Shown here piece by piece: positions 1 to 5,922 of a stretch of DNA of 6,277 nucleotides. This DNA is from GH45 sp965370965 (GTDB lineage Bacteria; Bacteroidota; Bacteroidia; Bacteroidales; SZUA-534), in NCBI GenBank assembly GCA_965370965.1, contig CBDUWQ010000217.1, forward strand, positions 1 to 6,277, in the 5' to 3' direction. Within the stretch, counting starts at the first letter, position 1; every line of letters begins with the position of its first letter. The notes beneath the pieces are model-generated. The model saw only the letters and a list, made by a program, of their open reading frames with translations, ran no database searches and was not told the DNA's origin. Position numbers and translations under genes: made by a program.

Positions 1-257
1 TTTCCGATGCCTTACAGCTACATCAAACTAAACGCATGAATTATTCAGGTTAGTAAATGAATTTAATATTTTTTTGCAAAAATTACAGCCACCAACATGA
101 AGTCAAAAATAATTTGGCGGATACAGGTTTGCTTAACTCAATACTTTTATCTACGTTTACTGTAAATAGATACTGTAAGCGGTAAAGATGCCCAACACTT
201 CCTACTGCCAAACGTTGGCGTGCAAGCAGAGAACGAAAAACGAAAACGAATAAAAAT

Positions 258-1006
258 ATGAAATTAAACAATATTTTAAGATTTGAATTTTCACCGAATA
301 AAGATACTTATATTGCTATTATATTAGGGTTGCTTTCAATAGCATTTAGCTTATTAATGATTTTTTTTCCAACAAATTTTGGTCATTGGATATTTAGAAT
401 TATTTTTCAGATAAGTATTGTAGGAATTGTCATCCCTTTATATTTAATGTCTAAAAATGGAAAACTAAAAGAAGCAGGTTTGCGTTTTAACAAACCATTT
501 ATCTACATATTGATTAGTATTGGGATTGCTGGACTATTACTATTTCAATTTTGGGCAGAAAATAATTTACTGTTTTCACAATTATCAAAACAATCCATAG
601 AACCAGCATTTTATATCATTGTAGCAAATATTTACGAAGTAATATTTTTTGTTATATTTTTAAGATACAGTTTTGAAAAGGTTTTTGGTATTATCCCAGC
701 CATTATTCTTTCACTTTGTTTTATAGCTTACATCACGCTGGATTTCAACCCGAATTTTTAAAACTTTTTATAGTTGGGATAGTCTTTATTTCAATTTTTA
801 GAATAGCAAATCATTGGCTTATTTGTTTCCCTTTTTGGTGGGTTGGCGGAACTGTTGACGTTTTGACAAAAGCAGAAGTTATTTCTGACTTATCGGGTTT
901 GAATTGGACGAAAAATATATTTATGATAATTGTAATAATTTCATCCTTAATATACTTTCAAAAAATAGATAACTTAAAAAGAAAAATCAATAAGGTTAGA
1001 AACTAA
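258..1006 (+). pseudogene. CPBP-family (Abi/CAAX protease-like) integral membrane protein, frameshifted
   Basis: Two overlapping reading frames together read as one CPBP/Abi-type membrane protein. The first runs from ATG 258 to a stop at 759-761. The second is open from about 701 and ends at 1004-1006. The join falls near 711-725, where the protein passes from PAIILSL (frame one) into FYSLHHAGFQPEF (frame two). Adding one base there gives 750 nt, about 249 residues, normal for the family. The sequence is almost wholly hydrophobic, with several membrane helices (first about 18-37, second about 45-64). Motif 1 is unusual: around residue 126 it reads YEVIFF where the family usually has EExxxR, so one glutamate and the arginine are missing. 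The motif 2 form FxxxH is present as FYSLH, and a further His lies in ANHW. CPBP proteins include prenyl-protein proteases and bacteriocin self-immunity factors; the substrate cannot be inferred. No canonical slippery heptamer lies in the right frame, so a damaged gene or a sequencing error is likelier than programmed frameshifting. Confidence -1.
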
Positions 1007-1107
1007 TTTAGTGTAAAGTTTAATCTTTAACTTTTGCAAACTATGTATCTTAACGAACATTATGGTAAGGATTCAAAAACAATTACACTTAATAAAAACA
1101 ATATATT

Positions 1108-1473
1108 ATGAAAAAAATAATAATTTTATTTGCATTTTTTGTATTCTTAGGTTCTTGTACAAATTCTGAGTATTATGAGAAAATATCAGGAGATTGGGAA
1201 TGTACAAGTTGGATTAATAAATCAAAAGGGATTGATAAATGCAAAAATAATGTTCATTTTGAGTTTCAACAAGATAAGTCTTACTATTCAAAACTTGGAA
1301 ATGTAAAGGATTCAGGAAATTTTAAGATTTTAAATAATATGCTGTATATTACCCCAAAAGGTAAAATGGAGTTTGTAGTAAAAATCACAAAACTAAATAA
1401 AGACACGTTAGTATTTTTAATGAATCAAGCAGGTGAAGAAGAAATTCTGACATTAATTAGAATGAAACAATAA
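1108..1473 (+). CDS. Lipocalin-like small lipoprotein
   Basis: This 121-residue protein begins with a lipoprotein signal peptide: MKK, a hydrophobic run IIILFAFFVF, then the lipobox LGSC with the modified cysteine at residue 17. The mature part starts SEYYEKISGDWECTSW. The GxW near the N-terminus, a later FEFQQDKSYY, a GNFKI segment and a basic C-terminus LIRMKQ match the layout of the short lipocalin-like domains (Lipocalin_4 type) common in Bacteroidota, predicted to form a small beta-barrel. The assignment rests on pattern rather than a strong catalytic motif; ligand and function are unknown. By the lipobox it should be anchored in the inner or outer membrane. It lies 101 bp downstream of the broken CPBP gene on the same strand. 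I see no clear TAnnTTTG promoter in that gap. The stop codon is immediately overlapped by a long inverted repeat. The base composition is as AT-rich as the CPBP gene and poorer in GC than the genes after 1958. Confidence -1.
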   Translation: MKKIIILFAFFVFLGSCTNSEYYEKISGDWECTSWINKSKGIDKCKNNVHFEFQQDKSYYSKLGNVKDSGNFKILNNMLYITPKGKMEFVVKITKLNKDTLVFLMNQAGEEEILTLIRMKQ

Positions 1474-1578
1474 ATATAGGGTATGCCGCAATTTGTTGAT
1501 TTTAAGATAAATAATTGCAAATTTGAAAAAGGTGTAAATCAAGAAAAATTGTAGTAATAATGCGGCATGCCCTATATT
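1473..1578. repeat. 106-bp element with 18-bp terminal inverted repeats
   Basis: Left arm 1473-1490 (core GGGTATGCCGCA) pairs with right arm 1561-1578 (core TGCGGCATGCCC). Seventeen of 18 positions are Watson-Crick pairs and the other is a T/G pair. A further 7-bp stem inside pairs TTGATTT (1496-1502) with AAATCAA (1536-1542). The 70-nt interior is AT-rich and too short to code. The left arm begins at the last base of the lipoprotein stop codon. The arms are far too widely spaced for a simple intrinsic terminator. A MITE-like insertion or a folding site for recombination are possibilities. I find no clear target-site duplication and no integron core sites (RYYYAAC/GTTRRRY) at the expected places. 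Confidence -1.
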
Positions 1579-1957
1579 CAAACCGTTACAAAAAAAAACG
1601 TTAACCTTAAAAATACTATTATGCCTTACAAAATGAATAATATTAGAATAACACCTAAATATTTAAAATGGAATCATTATGAAGTTTAGTAGTGTGTATT
1701 AATGCTGCAAAGCCCATCAAAAAGTTTTGCAAGCAGTAGCCATTGTTACGGCAATAAACTTTGAAGTGAGCATTTGTAGCAGTATTGTGCATGTTGGAAC
1801 ACCGCCATCCTTGGCGGTAAAATATTCAACACCTAATTATATTCCATATTTTTACCGGCTGGAAGCCGGCGGTCCAGTTTGGAACTGTAATAGATTTTCA
1901 ATTTAGATTTTTAGGTAACAAATAAACTTTTATTATCATTTTCTTTTAAAACCCTCA
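1474..1957. other. Gene-free interval between convergent genes, rich in inverted repeats
   Basis: This 484-bp interval separates the plus-strand lipoprotein gene from the minus-strand arfB gene. I find no coding frame worth calling; the longest tidy one is a 22-codon frame at 1621-1689. It holds two structured elements listed separately (1473-1578 and 1801-1873). Between them are weaker repeats: AACACCTAA at 1650-1658 recurs at 1828-1836, and an imperfect stem pairs CTGCAAA near 1704-1710 with TTTGCAAGCAG at 1726-1736. A weak stem at 1921-1934 (AATAA-ACTT-TTATT) lies just past the arfB stop but has no GC core, so it is a poor terminator candidate. Confidence -1.
1801..1873. repeat. Palindromic pair of REP-like GC-rich hairpins
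   Basis: Hairpin one, 1801-1818, is a perfect 7-bp stem ACCGCCA-TCCT-TGGCGGT. Hairpin two, 1855-1869, is CCGGCT-GGA-AGCCGG. They lie in inverted orientation: each stem is flanked on its inner side by GGTAAAATAT (1816-1825) or its near reverse complement ATATTTTTACC (1846-1856). The outer ends ACCGCC (1801-1806) and GGCGGT (1868-1873) also pair. The direct repeat TTGGAAC stands outside the pair, at 1794-1800 and 1879-1885. GC-rich hairpins in strongly AT-rich DNA and the head-to-head layout resemble the REP/BIME class of dispersed repeats. They lie between convergent genes and could also serve as a two-way transcription stop, though no long T-run follows either stem. Confidence -1.
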
Positions 1958-2371
1958 TTACATCTCCGGTTTTTTGCGCAAATTCTTTTTTACAGATATC
2001 TGCTTTTTGTTATCAAGCCTCTTTTTAACCGATGTTAAAGTTGGCTTGGTTGATTTTCTGGCTTTAACAGGGGCAAGTGCTTTTTCAACCAATAGTAGAA
2101 ACTTTTGTATAGCCTCTTCTTTATTTTTTAATTGCGACCTTGAGGTCTGAACCGTAATTATCAATTCATTATCAAGCGTAATTTTATTTGCCAGTTTTAA
2201 CAGCAAAGTGTTTTTATCATCTTCGGTAAGTGCAGTTGACTCGGAAATATTAAAGCGCAGCTCAATTTTAGTATTTACCTTATTAACATGCTGCCCACCC
2301 GGACCACTGCTTCGGCTTGCACTAAAATTCAACTCTTTAACCAATTGTATTTTTTGTAATTCTGTAAGCAT
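1958..2371 (-). CDS. arfB: Alternative ribosome-rescue factor ArfB (YaeJ), peptidyl-tRNA hydrolase
   Basis: The 137-residue product matches ArfB/YaeJ/ICT1 in length (E. coli ArfB is 140) and layout. An N-terminal class I release-factor catalytic domain carries SSGPGGQHVNKVNT, with the GGQ at residues 25-27. It is followed by a short linker and a strongly basic tail from about residue 104 (KARKSTKPT, then KKRLDNKK and KKNLRKK). In this family the tail enters the empty mRNA channel of stalled ribosomes and the GGQ loop releases the nascent chain. It lacks the codon-recognition domains of RF1/RF2. I chose the ATG at 2371-2369, giving MLTELQK. An in-frame TTG at 2383 would add four residues and overlap the upstream gene. 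The ATG begins one base after the TAA of the upstream flavoprotein gene, so the two are almost certainly cotranscribed and probably translationally coupled. Confidence -1.
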   Translation of the reverse strand: MLTELQKIQLVKELNFSASRSSGPGGQHVNKVNTKIELRFNISESTALTEDDKNTLLLKLANKITLDNELIITVQTSRSQLKNKEEAIQKFLLLVEKALAPVKARKSTKPTLTSVKKRLDNKKQISVKKNLRKKPEM

Positions 2372-2372
2372 A

Positions 2373-3317
2373 TTACCCAACAAGCGATTTAACTATTTCG
2401 CTAACCTTTTTTATTGATTTAATATATTCGATACCCGGACCGGCTACCCAAACTGTTTTATAGGTAGCCTTAAAGGCTGCATTTTCCATTGTTCTCATCC
2501 CTCGGTTTAAAATAAGCATTTTTGCATATTTCTTTAGTCTTTTATTACTGTTTAATAGCTTCTCTAAAAAACCTGCGTTTGTGCCAATTTGTTGAACATA
2601 TGGTGTATTAATTACCGATAATGGCGAACCCGACATTTTGTTTGTAGTAACAATACTGTTAGCCCCAAAATTTACAATTGCCTGCTTATACTCGGGGCTT
2701 ACTTTGCATTCGTGCGATGCAATAAAAGGTGTTCCTATTGAAAGCCCATCGGCGCCAAGCGCAATAATTTCGTTTAACTGTGCATGGTTTGCCACACCCC
2801 CGGCCGAAAATACAGGAATTTTACAATGCTTTTTTAATAGTGGCACAAGCTCATTTGCAGGTAATGCCCCTGCATGTCCACCGGCTTTATTGTTTACTGC
2901 AATAACTGCATCGGCGCCAAGCCTTTCAACTTTTTGGGCTATTTTGAGGTCGGTTACATCGCAAAAAACCTTAATGCCCAAAGGTTTGCATTTTAAAATT
3001 ACCGGCTTTGGGTTACCCAACGATGTTATAATAAAGCCTACTTTTAGTTCGGTAAGCGTATTTAACTGTTGCTTGAGCTTTAAATTCGATTTGTTTACAA
3101 TTAAGTTAATACCAAAAGGTTTGTCAGTTGCCTGTTTTATTTCATTAATTGCAGCCCTAAGCTCATTGTCGGTTTTATAGTTTAATGCTGGTATAGCACC
3201 CGTAATACCCGATTTTAAGGCTTCAATTACCATTGCAGTATTCGACACCAAAAACATGGGAGCCATTATTATGGGATATTTTATGCCAAGCATTTGGCTA
3301 AGTTTGTGTTCTGTCAT
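2373..3317 (-). CDS. Nitronate monooxygenase / FabK-like FMN-dependent oxidoreductase
   Basis: This 314-residue protein is a complete TIM-barrel flavoprotein of the 2-nitropropane dioxygenase family. It opens with the family signature LGIKYPIIMAPM (residues 10-21). The AGGHAG motif at 145-150 supplies the catalytic histidine (His148). An SAGGV segment at 171-175 and GADGLSIGTPFIASHE at 188-203 form the FMN phosphate-binding end of the barrel. Members either oxidise nitronates such as propionate-3-nitronate using FMN and oxygen, or act as FabK enoyl-ACP reductases. The sequence alone does not separate these, but the AGGH motif favours the nitronate monooxygenase label. The protein should be cytoplasmic, as there is no signal peptide. 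It is the first gene of a two-gene operon with arfB, whose start lies 1 nt past its stop. A perfect TATTTTTG -7 box lies 20 nt upstream of the ATG. The start is supported by the family N-terminus. Confidence -1.
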   Translation of the reverse strand: MTEHKLSQMLGIKYPIIMAPMFLVSNTAMVIEALKSGITGAIPALNYKTDNELRAAINEIKQATDKPFGINLIVNKSNLKLKQQLNTLTELKVGFIITSLGNPKPVILKCKPLGIKVFCDVTDLKIAQKVERLGADAVIAVNNKAGGHAGALPANELVPLLKKHCKIPVFSAGGVANHAQLNEIIALGADGLSIGTPFIASHECKVSPEYKQAIVNFGANSIVTTNKMSGSPLSVINTPYVQQIGTNAGFLEKLLNSNKRLKKYAKMLILNRGMRTMENAAFKATYKTVWVAGPGIEYIKSIKKVSEIVKSLVG

Positions 3318-3337
3318 ACTTAGTAAGTTTTACACAA

Positions 3338-3345
3338 CAAAAATA
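3338..3345 (-). promoter_or_regulatory. Bacteroidota-type -7 box for the flavoprotein-arfB operon
   Basis: Read on the minus strand this is TATTTTTG, an exact match to TAnnTTTG, ending 20 nt before the ATG at 3317. No TTG stands at the usual distance upstream, so the -33 element is weak or absent. The inverted repeat at 3351-3382 lies just upstream and may take over part of the activation or repression. Confidence -1.
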
Positions 3346-3350
3346 GTGAT

Positions 3351-3382
3351 TTTATGCATATACGTTGCACCTATGCAATAAA
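3351..3382. promoter_or_regulatory. Operator-like inverted repeat between divergent promoters
   Basis: TTTATGCATA (3351-3360) is the reverse complement of TATGCAATAAA (3372-3382) apart from one extra A, with an 11-nt centre. It lies between the -7 boxes of the two divergent genes and covers the -33 element of the acyltransferase promoter. A dimeric regulator bound here could control both directions. No regulator gene is visible in the window, so this is inference from position and symmetry. Confidence -1.
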
Positions 3383-3394
3383 CTGCTAATTTTA
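3365..3394 (+). promoter_or_regulatory. Putative promoter of the acyltransferase gene
   Basis: TTG at 3365-3367 and TAATTTTA at 3387-3394 are separated by 19 nt, the same spacing as in the well-formed promoter at 5629-5658. The -7 box departs from TAnnTTTG only in its last base. It ends 17 nt before the ATG at 3412. The -33 element lies inside the centre of the inverted repeat 3351-3382. Confidence -1.
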
Positions 3395-3411
3395 CACAAA
3401 AATAATTTAAT

Positions 3412-4296
3412 ATGGCTGATAGGTTTGTTTTTGTGCTTTTTTATATAGGTATTAACATTTTTAGGGTAATACCGTTTTGGATGCTTTATGCAAAAAGCTA
3501 TTTTGTATATCTTATTTTATATTACATAGTTGGGTACCGAAAAAAGGTTGTTATTGATAATCTATCGAAATGTTTTCCTGACAAGGATAACTTTGAAATT
3601 AAAAGAATTACTAAAGATTTTTTTAAATTTAATTTGGCCGATGTTTTTGCAGAGGGGCTAAAAGGTTTTACTATGAGCCAAAAACAATTTATTGAAAGGT
3701 ACAAAGTTATAAACCCCGAAATTATTGATAAATATTTTAACAGCGGGCAAGATGTTATTGCTGTGGCAAGTCATTATGGCAATTGGGAATGGGGTATTCA
3801 AGCTTTTGATGCGCAGGTTAAGCATCAAGCTGCAGCTTTATATAAGCCATTGAGCAATATGTTTATTGAAAAATACTCAAAAAACCTGCGCGAAAAATCA
3901 GGTATGAAGCTGGTTTCGATTACCGATACACTTGACTATTTTAAAAGCAAAAAGCAAAAACCTGTGGTTTATATAATGGCTGCCGACCAATACCCCGGCG
4001 GAGCTATGGACAAAGCTGTTTGGGTTGATTTTTTGAGCAGGCAAACACCCTGTTTACATGGCCCCGAAAGCTATGCACGCTTTAATAAACTGCCAATACT
4101 GTTTTTTGATGTACAGCGTATAAAAAGGGGGTACTATACCCTTGAAATAAAGCTGTTAGCTGATAAACCCCATGAGCTTGAAAAAGGCGAAATAACCAAA
4201 CGGTATATGAATAATTTAGAACAAGCTATTTTAAAAAAGCCTGCAAACTGGCTTTGGTCGCATAAACGTTGGAAACATGAAGGTAAAAAGTCTTAG
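3412..4296 (+). CDS. Lysophospholipid acyltransferase family protein (LpxL/HtrB-like)
   Basis: The 294-residue protein belongs to the LpxL/HtrB/LpxM superfamily that transfers acyl chains in lipid A or related lipid synthesis at the inner membrane. It starts with hydrophobic membrane-anchoring segments (about residues 4-40). These lead into GYRKKVVIDNLSKCFPD, a form of the family's RRxxVxxNLxxxFP block. The catalytic HX4D/E motif is present as SHYGNWEWG, with His121 and Glu126. A later ADQYPGG (about residue 190) fits the substrate-binding region. The C-terminus ends WLWSHKRWK, the usual W-x-W-x-H-x-R-W closing motif. Length and all key residues are normal, so it is probably active. Acyl donor and acceptor are not decidable here: lipid A secondary acylation is the common role, while aminolipid synthesis is an alternative seen in this phylum. 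It is transcribed divergently from the flavoprotein operon and converges with the gene at 4314-4676, with 17 bp between stops. Confidence -1.
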   Translation: MADRFVFVLFYIGINIFRVIPFWMLYAKSYFVYLILYYIVGYRKKVVIDNLSKCFPDKDNFEIKRITKDFFKFNLADVFAEGLKGFTMSQKQFIERYKVINPEIIDKYFNSGQDVIAVASHYGNWEWGIQAFDAQVKHQAAALYKPLSNMFIEKYSKNLREKSGMKLVSITDTLDYFKSKKQKPVVYIMAADQYPGGAMDKAVWVDFLSRQTPCLHGPESYARFNKLPILFFDVQRIKRGYYTLEIKLLADKPHELEKGEITKRYMNNLEQAILKKPANWLWSHKRWKHEGKKS

Positions 4297-4313
4297 GGCT
4301 TGCTCAAAAATAA

Positions 4314-4676
4314 CTACTCAAAATCGTCTAATTCATCAAGGGCATCGTCAAGCTCGTTGCTTTCGATAATATCTTCATTTCTTTGTTCAATTACCTGTTC
4401 TTGTTCTTTGTCAACTGCAACTTCAGCCTCTTTTGTTTGCATTACAAGCGTAATAACAATTCCTAAAACCGAAATTGCCATAGCAACCCAACTACCAATG
4501 CATTTGTTTTTCTTCTTGTTTGAAATTAAAAAAGCAATTAATCCCAAAACCAATCCTATTAATAAAGGGGCAAAAGCAATTGTTCCTGGTATCTTAAAGG
4601 CAATAATTAATCCTAAAAAACCTGTTAATATTCCTAATACAGCTATAACTTTTACGTAAGCGGGTATTTTTTCCAT
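4314..4676 (-). CDS. Small three-helix membrane protein with acidic C-terminal tail
   Basis: I do not recognise a named family. The 120-residue product has three predicted membrane helices, at about residues 8-27, 33-52 and 61-80. A lysine-rich loop (NKKKNK, 53-58) separates the second and third. The last 40 residues are strongly charged and mostly acidic, with a DE-rich end (NELDDALDELDDFE, 107-120). By the positive-inside rule the KKKNK loop is probably cytoplasmic, which would put the acidic tail on the opposite, periplasmic side. The helix pattern with many G and A residues resembles small DUF4190-like membrane proteins, but that is only a general likeness. It converges with the acyltransferase gene (17 bp between stops) and lies 148 bp downstream of the DUF3108 gene on the same strand. 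No perfect TAnnTTTG box precedes it; TACCTTTT near 4695-4702 is the nearest match. The open frame and membrane periodicity make it a likely real gene. Confidence -1.
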   Translation of the reverse strand: MEKIPAYVKVIAVLGILTGFLGLIIAFKIPGTIAFAPLLIGLVLGLIAFLISNKKKNKCIGSWVAMAISVLGIVITLVMQTKEAEVAVDKEQEQVIEQRNEDIIESNELDDALDELDDFE

Positions 4677-4824
4677 AGTTTATTGTTTTAAGTTAAAAGG
4701 TACAAAGTTTGAAAGTTTAAAGTTCATATTATAAAATGATTAACATGTAGCAATTTAACAATGATCAATTAAAGTTCAAATATTTACAGATGCTTAATTC
4801 CTATCCATTACCGTTCTTCGCTAT
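4677..4824. other. Intergenic spacer with a short tandem repeat
   Basis: The spacer between the two minus-strand genes contains an 8-bp-period degenerate repeat at about 4703-4726, built from AAAGTTT units (CAAAGTTT, GAAAGTTT, AAAGTTCA). Low-complexity repeats of this kind are common in Bacteroidota intergenic DNA. I see no stem-loop with a T-run that would terminate the upstream DUF3108 transcript, so read-through into the downstream gene is possible. Confidence -1.
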
Positions 4825-5607
4825 TTAATTTTTTAACCCTTCGTATTTTGATAGTGCAATTAGGGCTTTACCATCTTTAAAAACTGTTGATATTAAAACC
4901 GGCACACGGTTATCATCGGCTGTAAGCCATATAAATGTTACATCGGGTTCAACAATAAACTTTTTTTTCAGTACTATCCAAATTTTATGGCACTGTATGT
5001 TTCCCATGCCCTTAACTTTCATCATCTCTTTACCCATATATTTTACATTAAAATCAAGCAGCCTTTCCATAAAAACAATGCTTAAGGGTATTTTTTTTCC
5101 TATTTTATAGTTATCATAGTCAAGGTTTCGCGTTAAGTAAATAAATGAAACAACATCGTAAGTATTTGCTTTAATAGGAATGTTTTTTACAATTTTAGGC
5201 TTACCGGTTTTAGTAACTTCAATTTTTGCAACCCCTGTTTTATGCTTAAAACTATATTTACCTTTGGTAACATTTCCTTTTACTTCAGAATCTTGTGCCA
5301 TTATAAGGGGTTTTATTGACGATGCATCAACATAAGTTTGATAAGCATGGCGTACTTTTACATAATTATCCCACGATGTAAGCGTATTAACAGTAAACTT
5401 TAACCTGTAAATAGGTTTTTTTTTACCCGGTATATTTGTTACTACCATATCAATACCGGCAAGTTCGGTCATTAAACCTTTCATGTTATACGATGCAATA
5501 TACGATAGCTTTTCGTTTGGTCCAAAAGCAGGTTTATCAATAACAAAAGTTTGGCTAAAAGCATTTAATGCAATAAATAAAAAGAAAGATAGGTGTAGAT
5601 GTTTCAT
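4825..5607 (-). CDS. Exported DUF3108 domain protein
   Basis: The 260-residue product begins with a Sec signal peptide, MKHLHLSFFLFIALNAFSQ, ending in the AFSQ form typical of this phylum. The mature protein starts FVIDKPAFGPNEKLSYIASYNMKG, which matches the opening GExLxYxxxY of DUF3108. Other family hallmarks follow in order: a VTNIPG strand region; TSWDNYVKVRHAYQTYVD (about residues 77-94); a Tyr-Asp-Val-Val-Ser-Phe-Ile-Tyr segment with RNLDYDN (about 151-167); and close to the C-terminus FIWLTADDNRVPVLISTVFKDGKA, the W-x-(S/T)-x-D-x-x-R-x-P-V block. Family function is not established. Members are periplasmic or outer-membrane-facing beta-rich proteins. There is no lipobox cysteine, so it should be soluble in the periplasm. 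It has its own strong promoter. The next gene on the strand lies 148 bp downstream. Confidence -1.
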   Translation of the reverse strand: MKHLHLSFFLFIALNAFSQTFVIDKPAFGPNEKLSYIASYNMKGLMTELAGIDMVVTNIPGKKKPIYRLKFTVNTLTSWDNYVKVRHAYQTYVDASSIKPLIMAQDSEVKGNVTKGKYSFKHKTGVAKIEVTKTGKPKIVKNIPIKANTYDVVSFIYLTRNLDYDNYKIGKKIPLSIVFMERLLDFNVKYMGKEMMKVKGMGNIQCHKIWIVLKKKFIVEPDVTFIWLTADDNRVPVLISTVFKDGKALIALSKYEGLKN

Positions 5608-5628
5608 TATTTATAAAATTTATGTAAC

Positions 5629-5658
5629 CAAAAGTAATAAATAAAATGGTCTTGACAA
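5629..5658 (-). promoter_or_regulatory. Promoter of the DUF3108 gene
   Basis: On the minus strand a TTG (5658-5656) and a perfect TAnnTTTG box, TACTTTTG (5636-5629), are 19 nt apart, the expected layout for the Bacteroidota major sigma factor. The -7 box ends 21 nt before the ATG at 5607, leaving a leader too short for a riboswitch. This is the clearest promoter in the window. Confidence -1.
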
Positions 5659-5759
5659 TATACCAACAATCCTGTCCTAAACGATTGTAAAAAAATAGAA
5701 TAAGTTTTAGGTTTCTCAAACTTTCTTTAAGTTGCACAACCAAAAAAAACAAATTCTCC

Positions 5760-5882
5760 ATGTCAAAAATACCAATTTTTGATCAAATAATTCAAAAAAT
5801 CAACTATCGTGCTACATGCAACTGGGAACAAAACCCAAAGAGATTAGATGTTAGCAAAATGGTTGGTTTTTGTTTAAATTAA
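5760..5882 (+). CDS. Possible 40-codon ORF, hypothetical or remnant
   Basis: An ATG at 5760 opens a 40-codon frame ending TAA at 5880-5882. It starts MSKIPIFDQIIQKIN and ends SKMVGFCLN. The amino-acid mix is balanced for such AT-rich DNA, which is the main reason to list it. The opening (basic residue, IFxQIIxxI) faintly recalls the N-terminus of some IS4-type transposases (DUF4372), so a cut-off transposase remnant is one explanation. The rest does not support that clearly. A near-consensus promoter, TTG at 5685-5687 and TAGGTTTC at 5708-5715, lies 45 nt upstream. Chance occurrence is quite possible. Confidence -1.
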   Translation: MSKIPIFDQIIQKINYRATCNWEQNPKRLDVSKMVGFCLN

Positions 5883-5922
5883 CTATAAGCATAATATCAC
5901 GTTTTTATTGCTAATTTATACA

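Noticed and set aside
1..53. Possible C-terminal ends of a gene entering from the left (frames ending at 39 or 53)
   Set aside because: Only 12-16 codons are visible and two frames are equally open, so neither can be chosen.
131..220. Integron attC-like site: GCTTAAC at 131-137, GCCCAAC at 190-196 and GTTGGCG at 214-220
   Set aside because: The two RYYYAAC-like boxes fit, but GTTGGCG does not match GTTRRRY and the inner arms are not complementary, so a true attC is not supported.
83..271. Minus-strand frame of 62 codons overlapping the CPBP start
   Set aside because: Low-complexity phenylalanine-rich product, no family likeness, and it covers the upstream region and start of the better supported plus-strand gene.
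1921..1934. AATAA-ACTT-TTATT stem as arfB terminator
   Set aside because: Only five A-T pairs, no GC core and no following T-run in the direction of transcription.
2208..2417. Plus-strand frame of 69 codons
   Set aside because: Antisense shadow of arfB and the end of the flavoprotein gene; the sense-strand proteins have clear family motifs.
2638..3180. Plus-strand frame of 180 codons
   Set aside because: Long, but wholly antisense to the nitronate monooxygenase gene, with a composition expected of a mirror frame.
3522..3704. Minus-strand frame of 60 codons
   Set aside because: Antisense to the acyltransferase gene and without features of its own.
4300..4659. Plus-strand frame of 119 codons rich in serine
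   Set aside because: Mirror of the three-helix membrane protein; serine runs arise from antisense of acidic and hydrophobic codons.
5555..5761. Minus-strand frame of 68 codons upstream of the DUF3108 gene
   Set aside because: It overlaps the DUF3108 signal peptide in another frame and spans that gene's promoter; the product is low-complexity and unlike any family.
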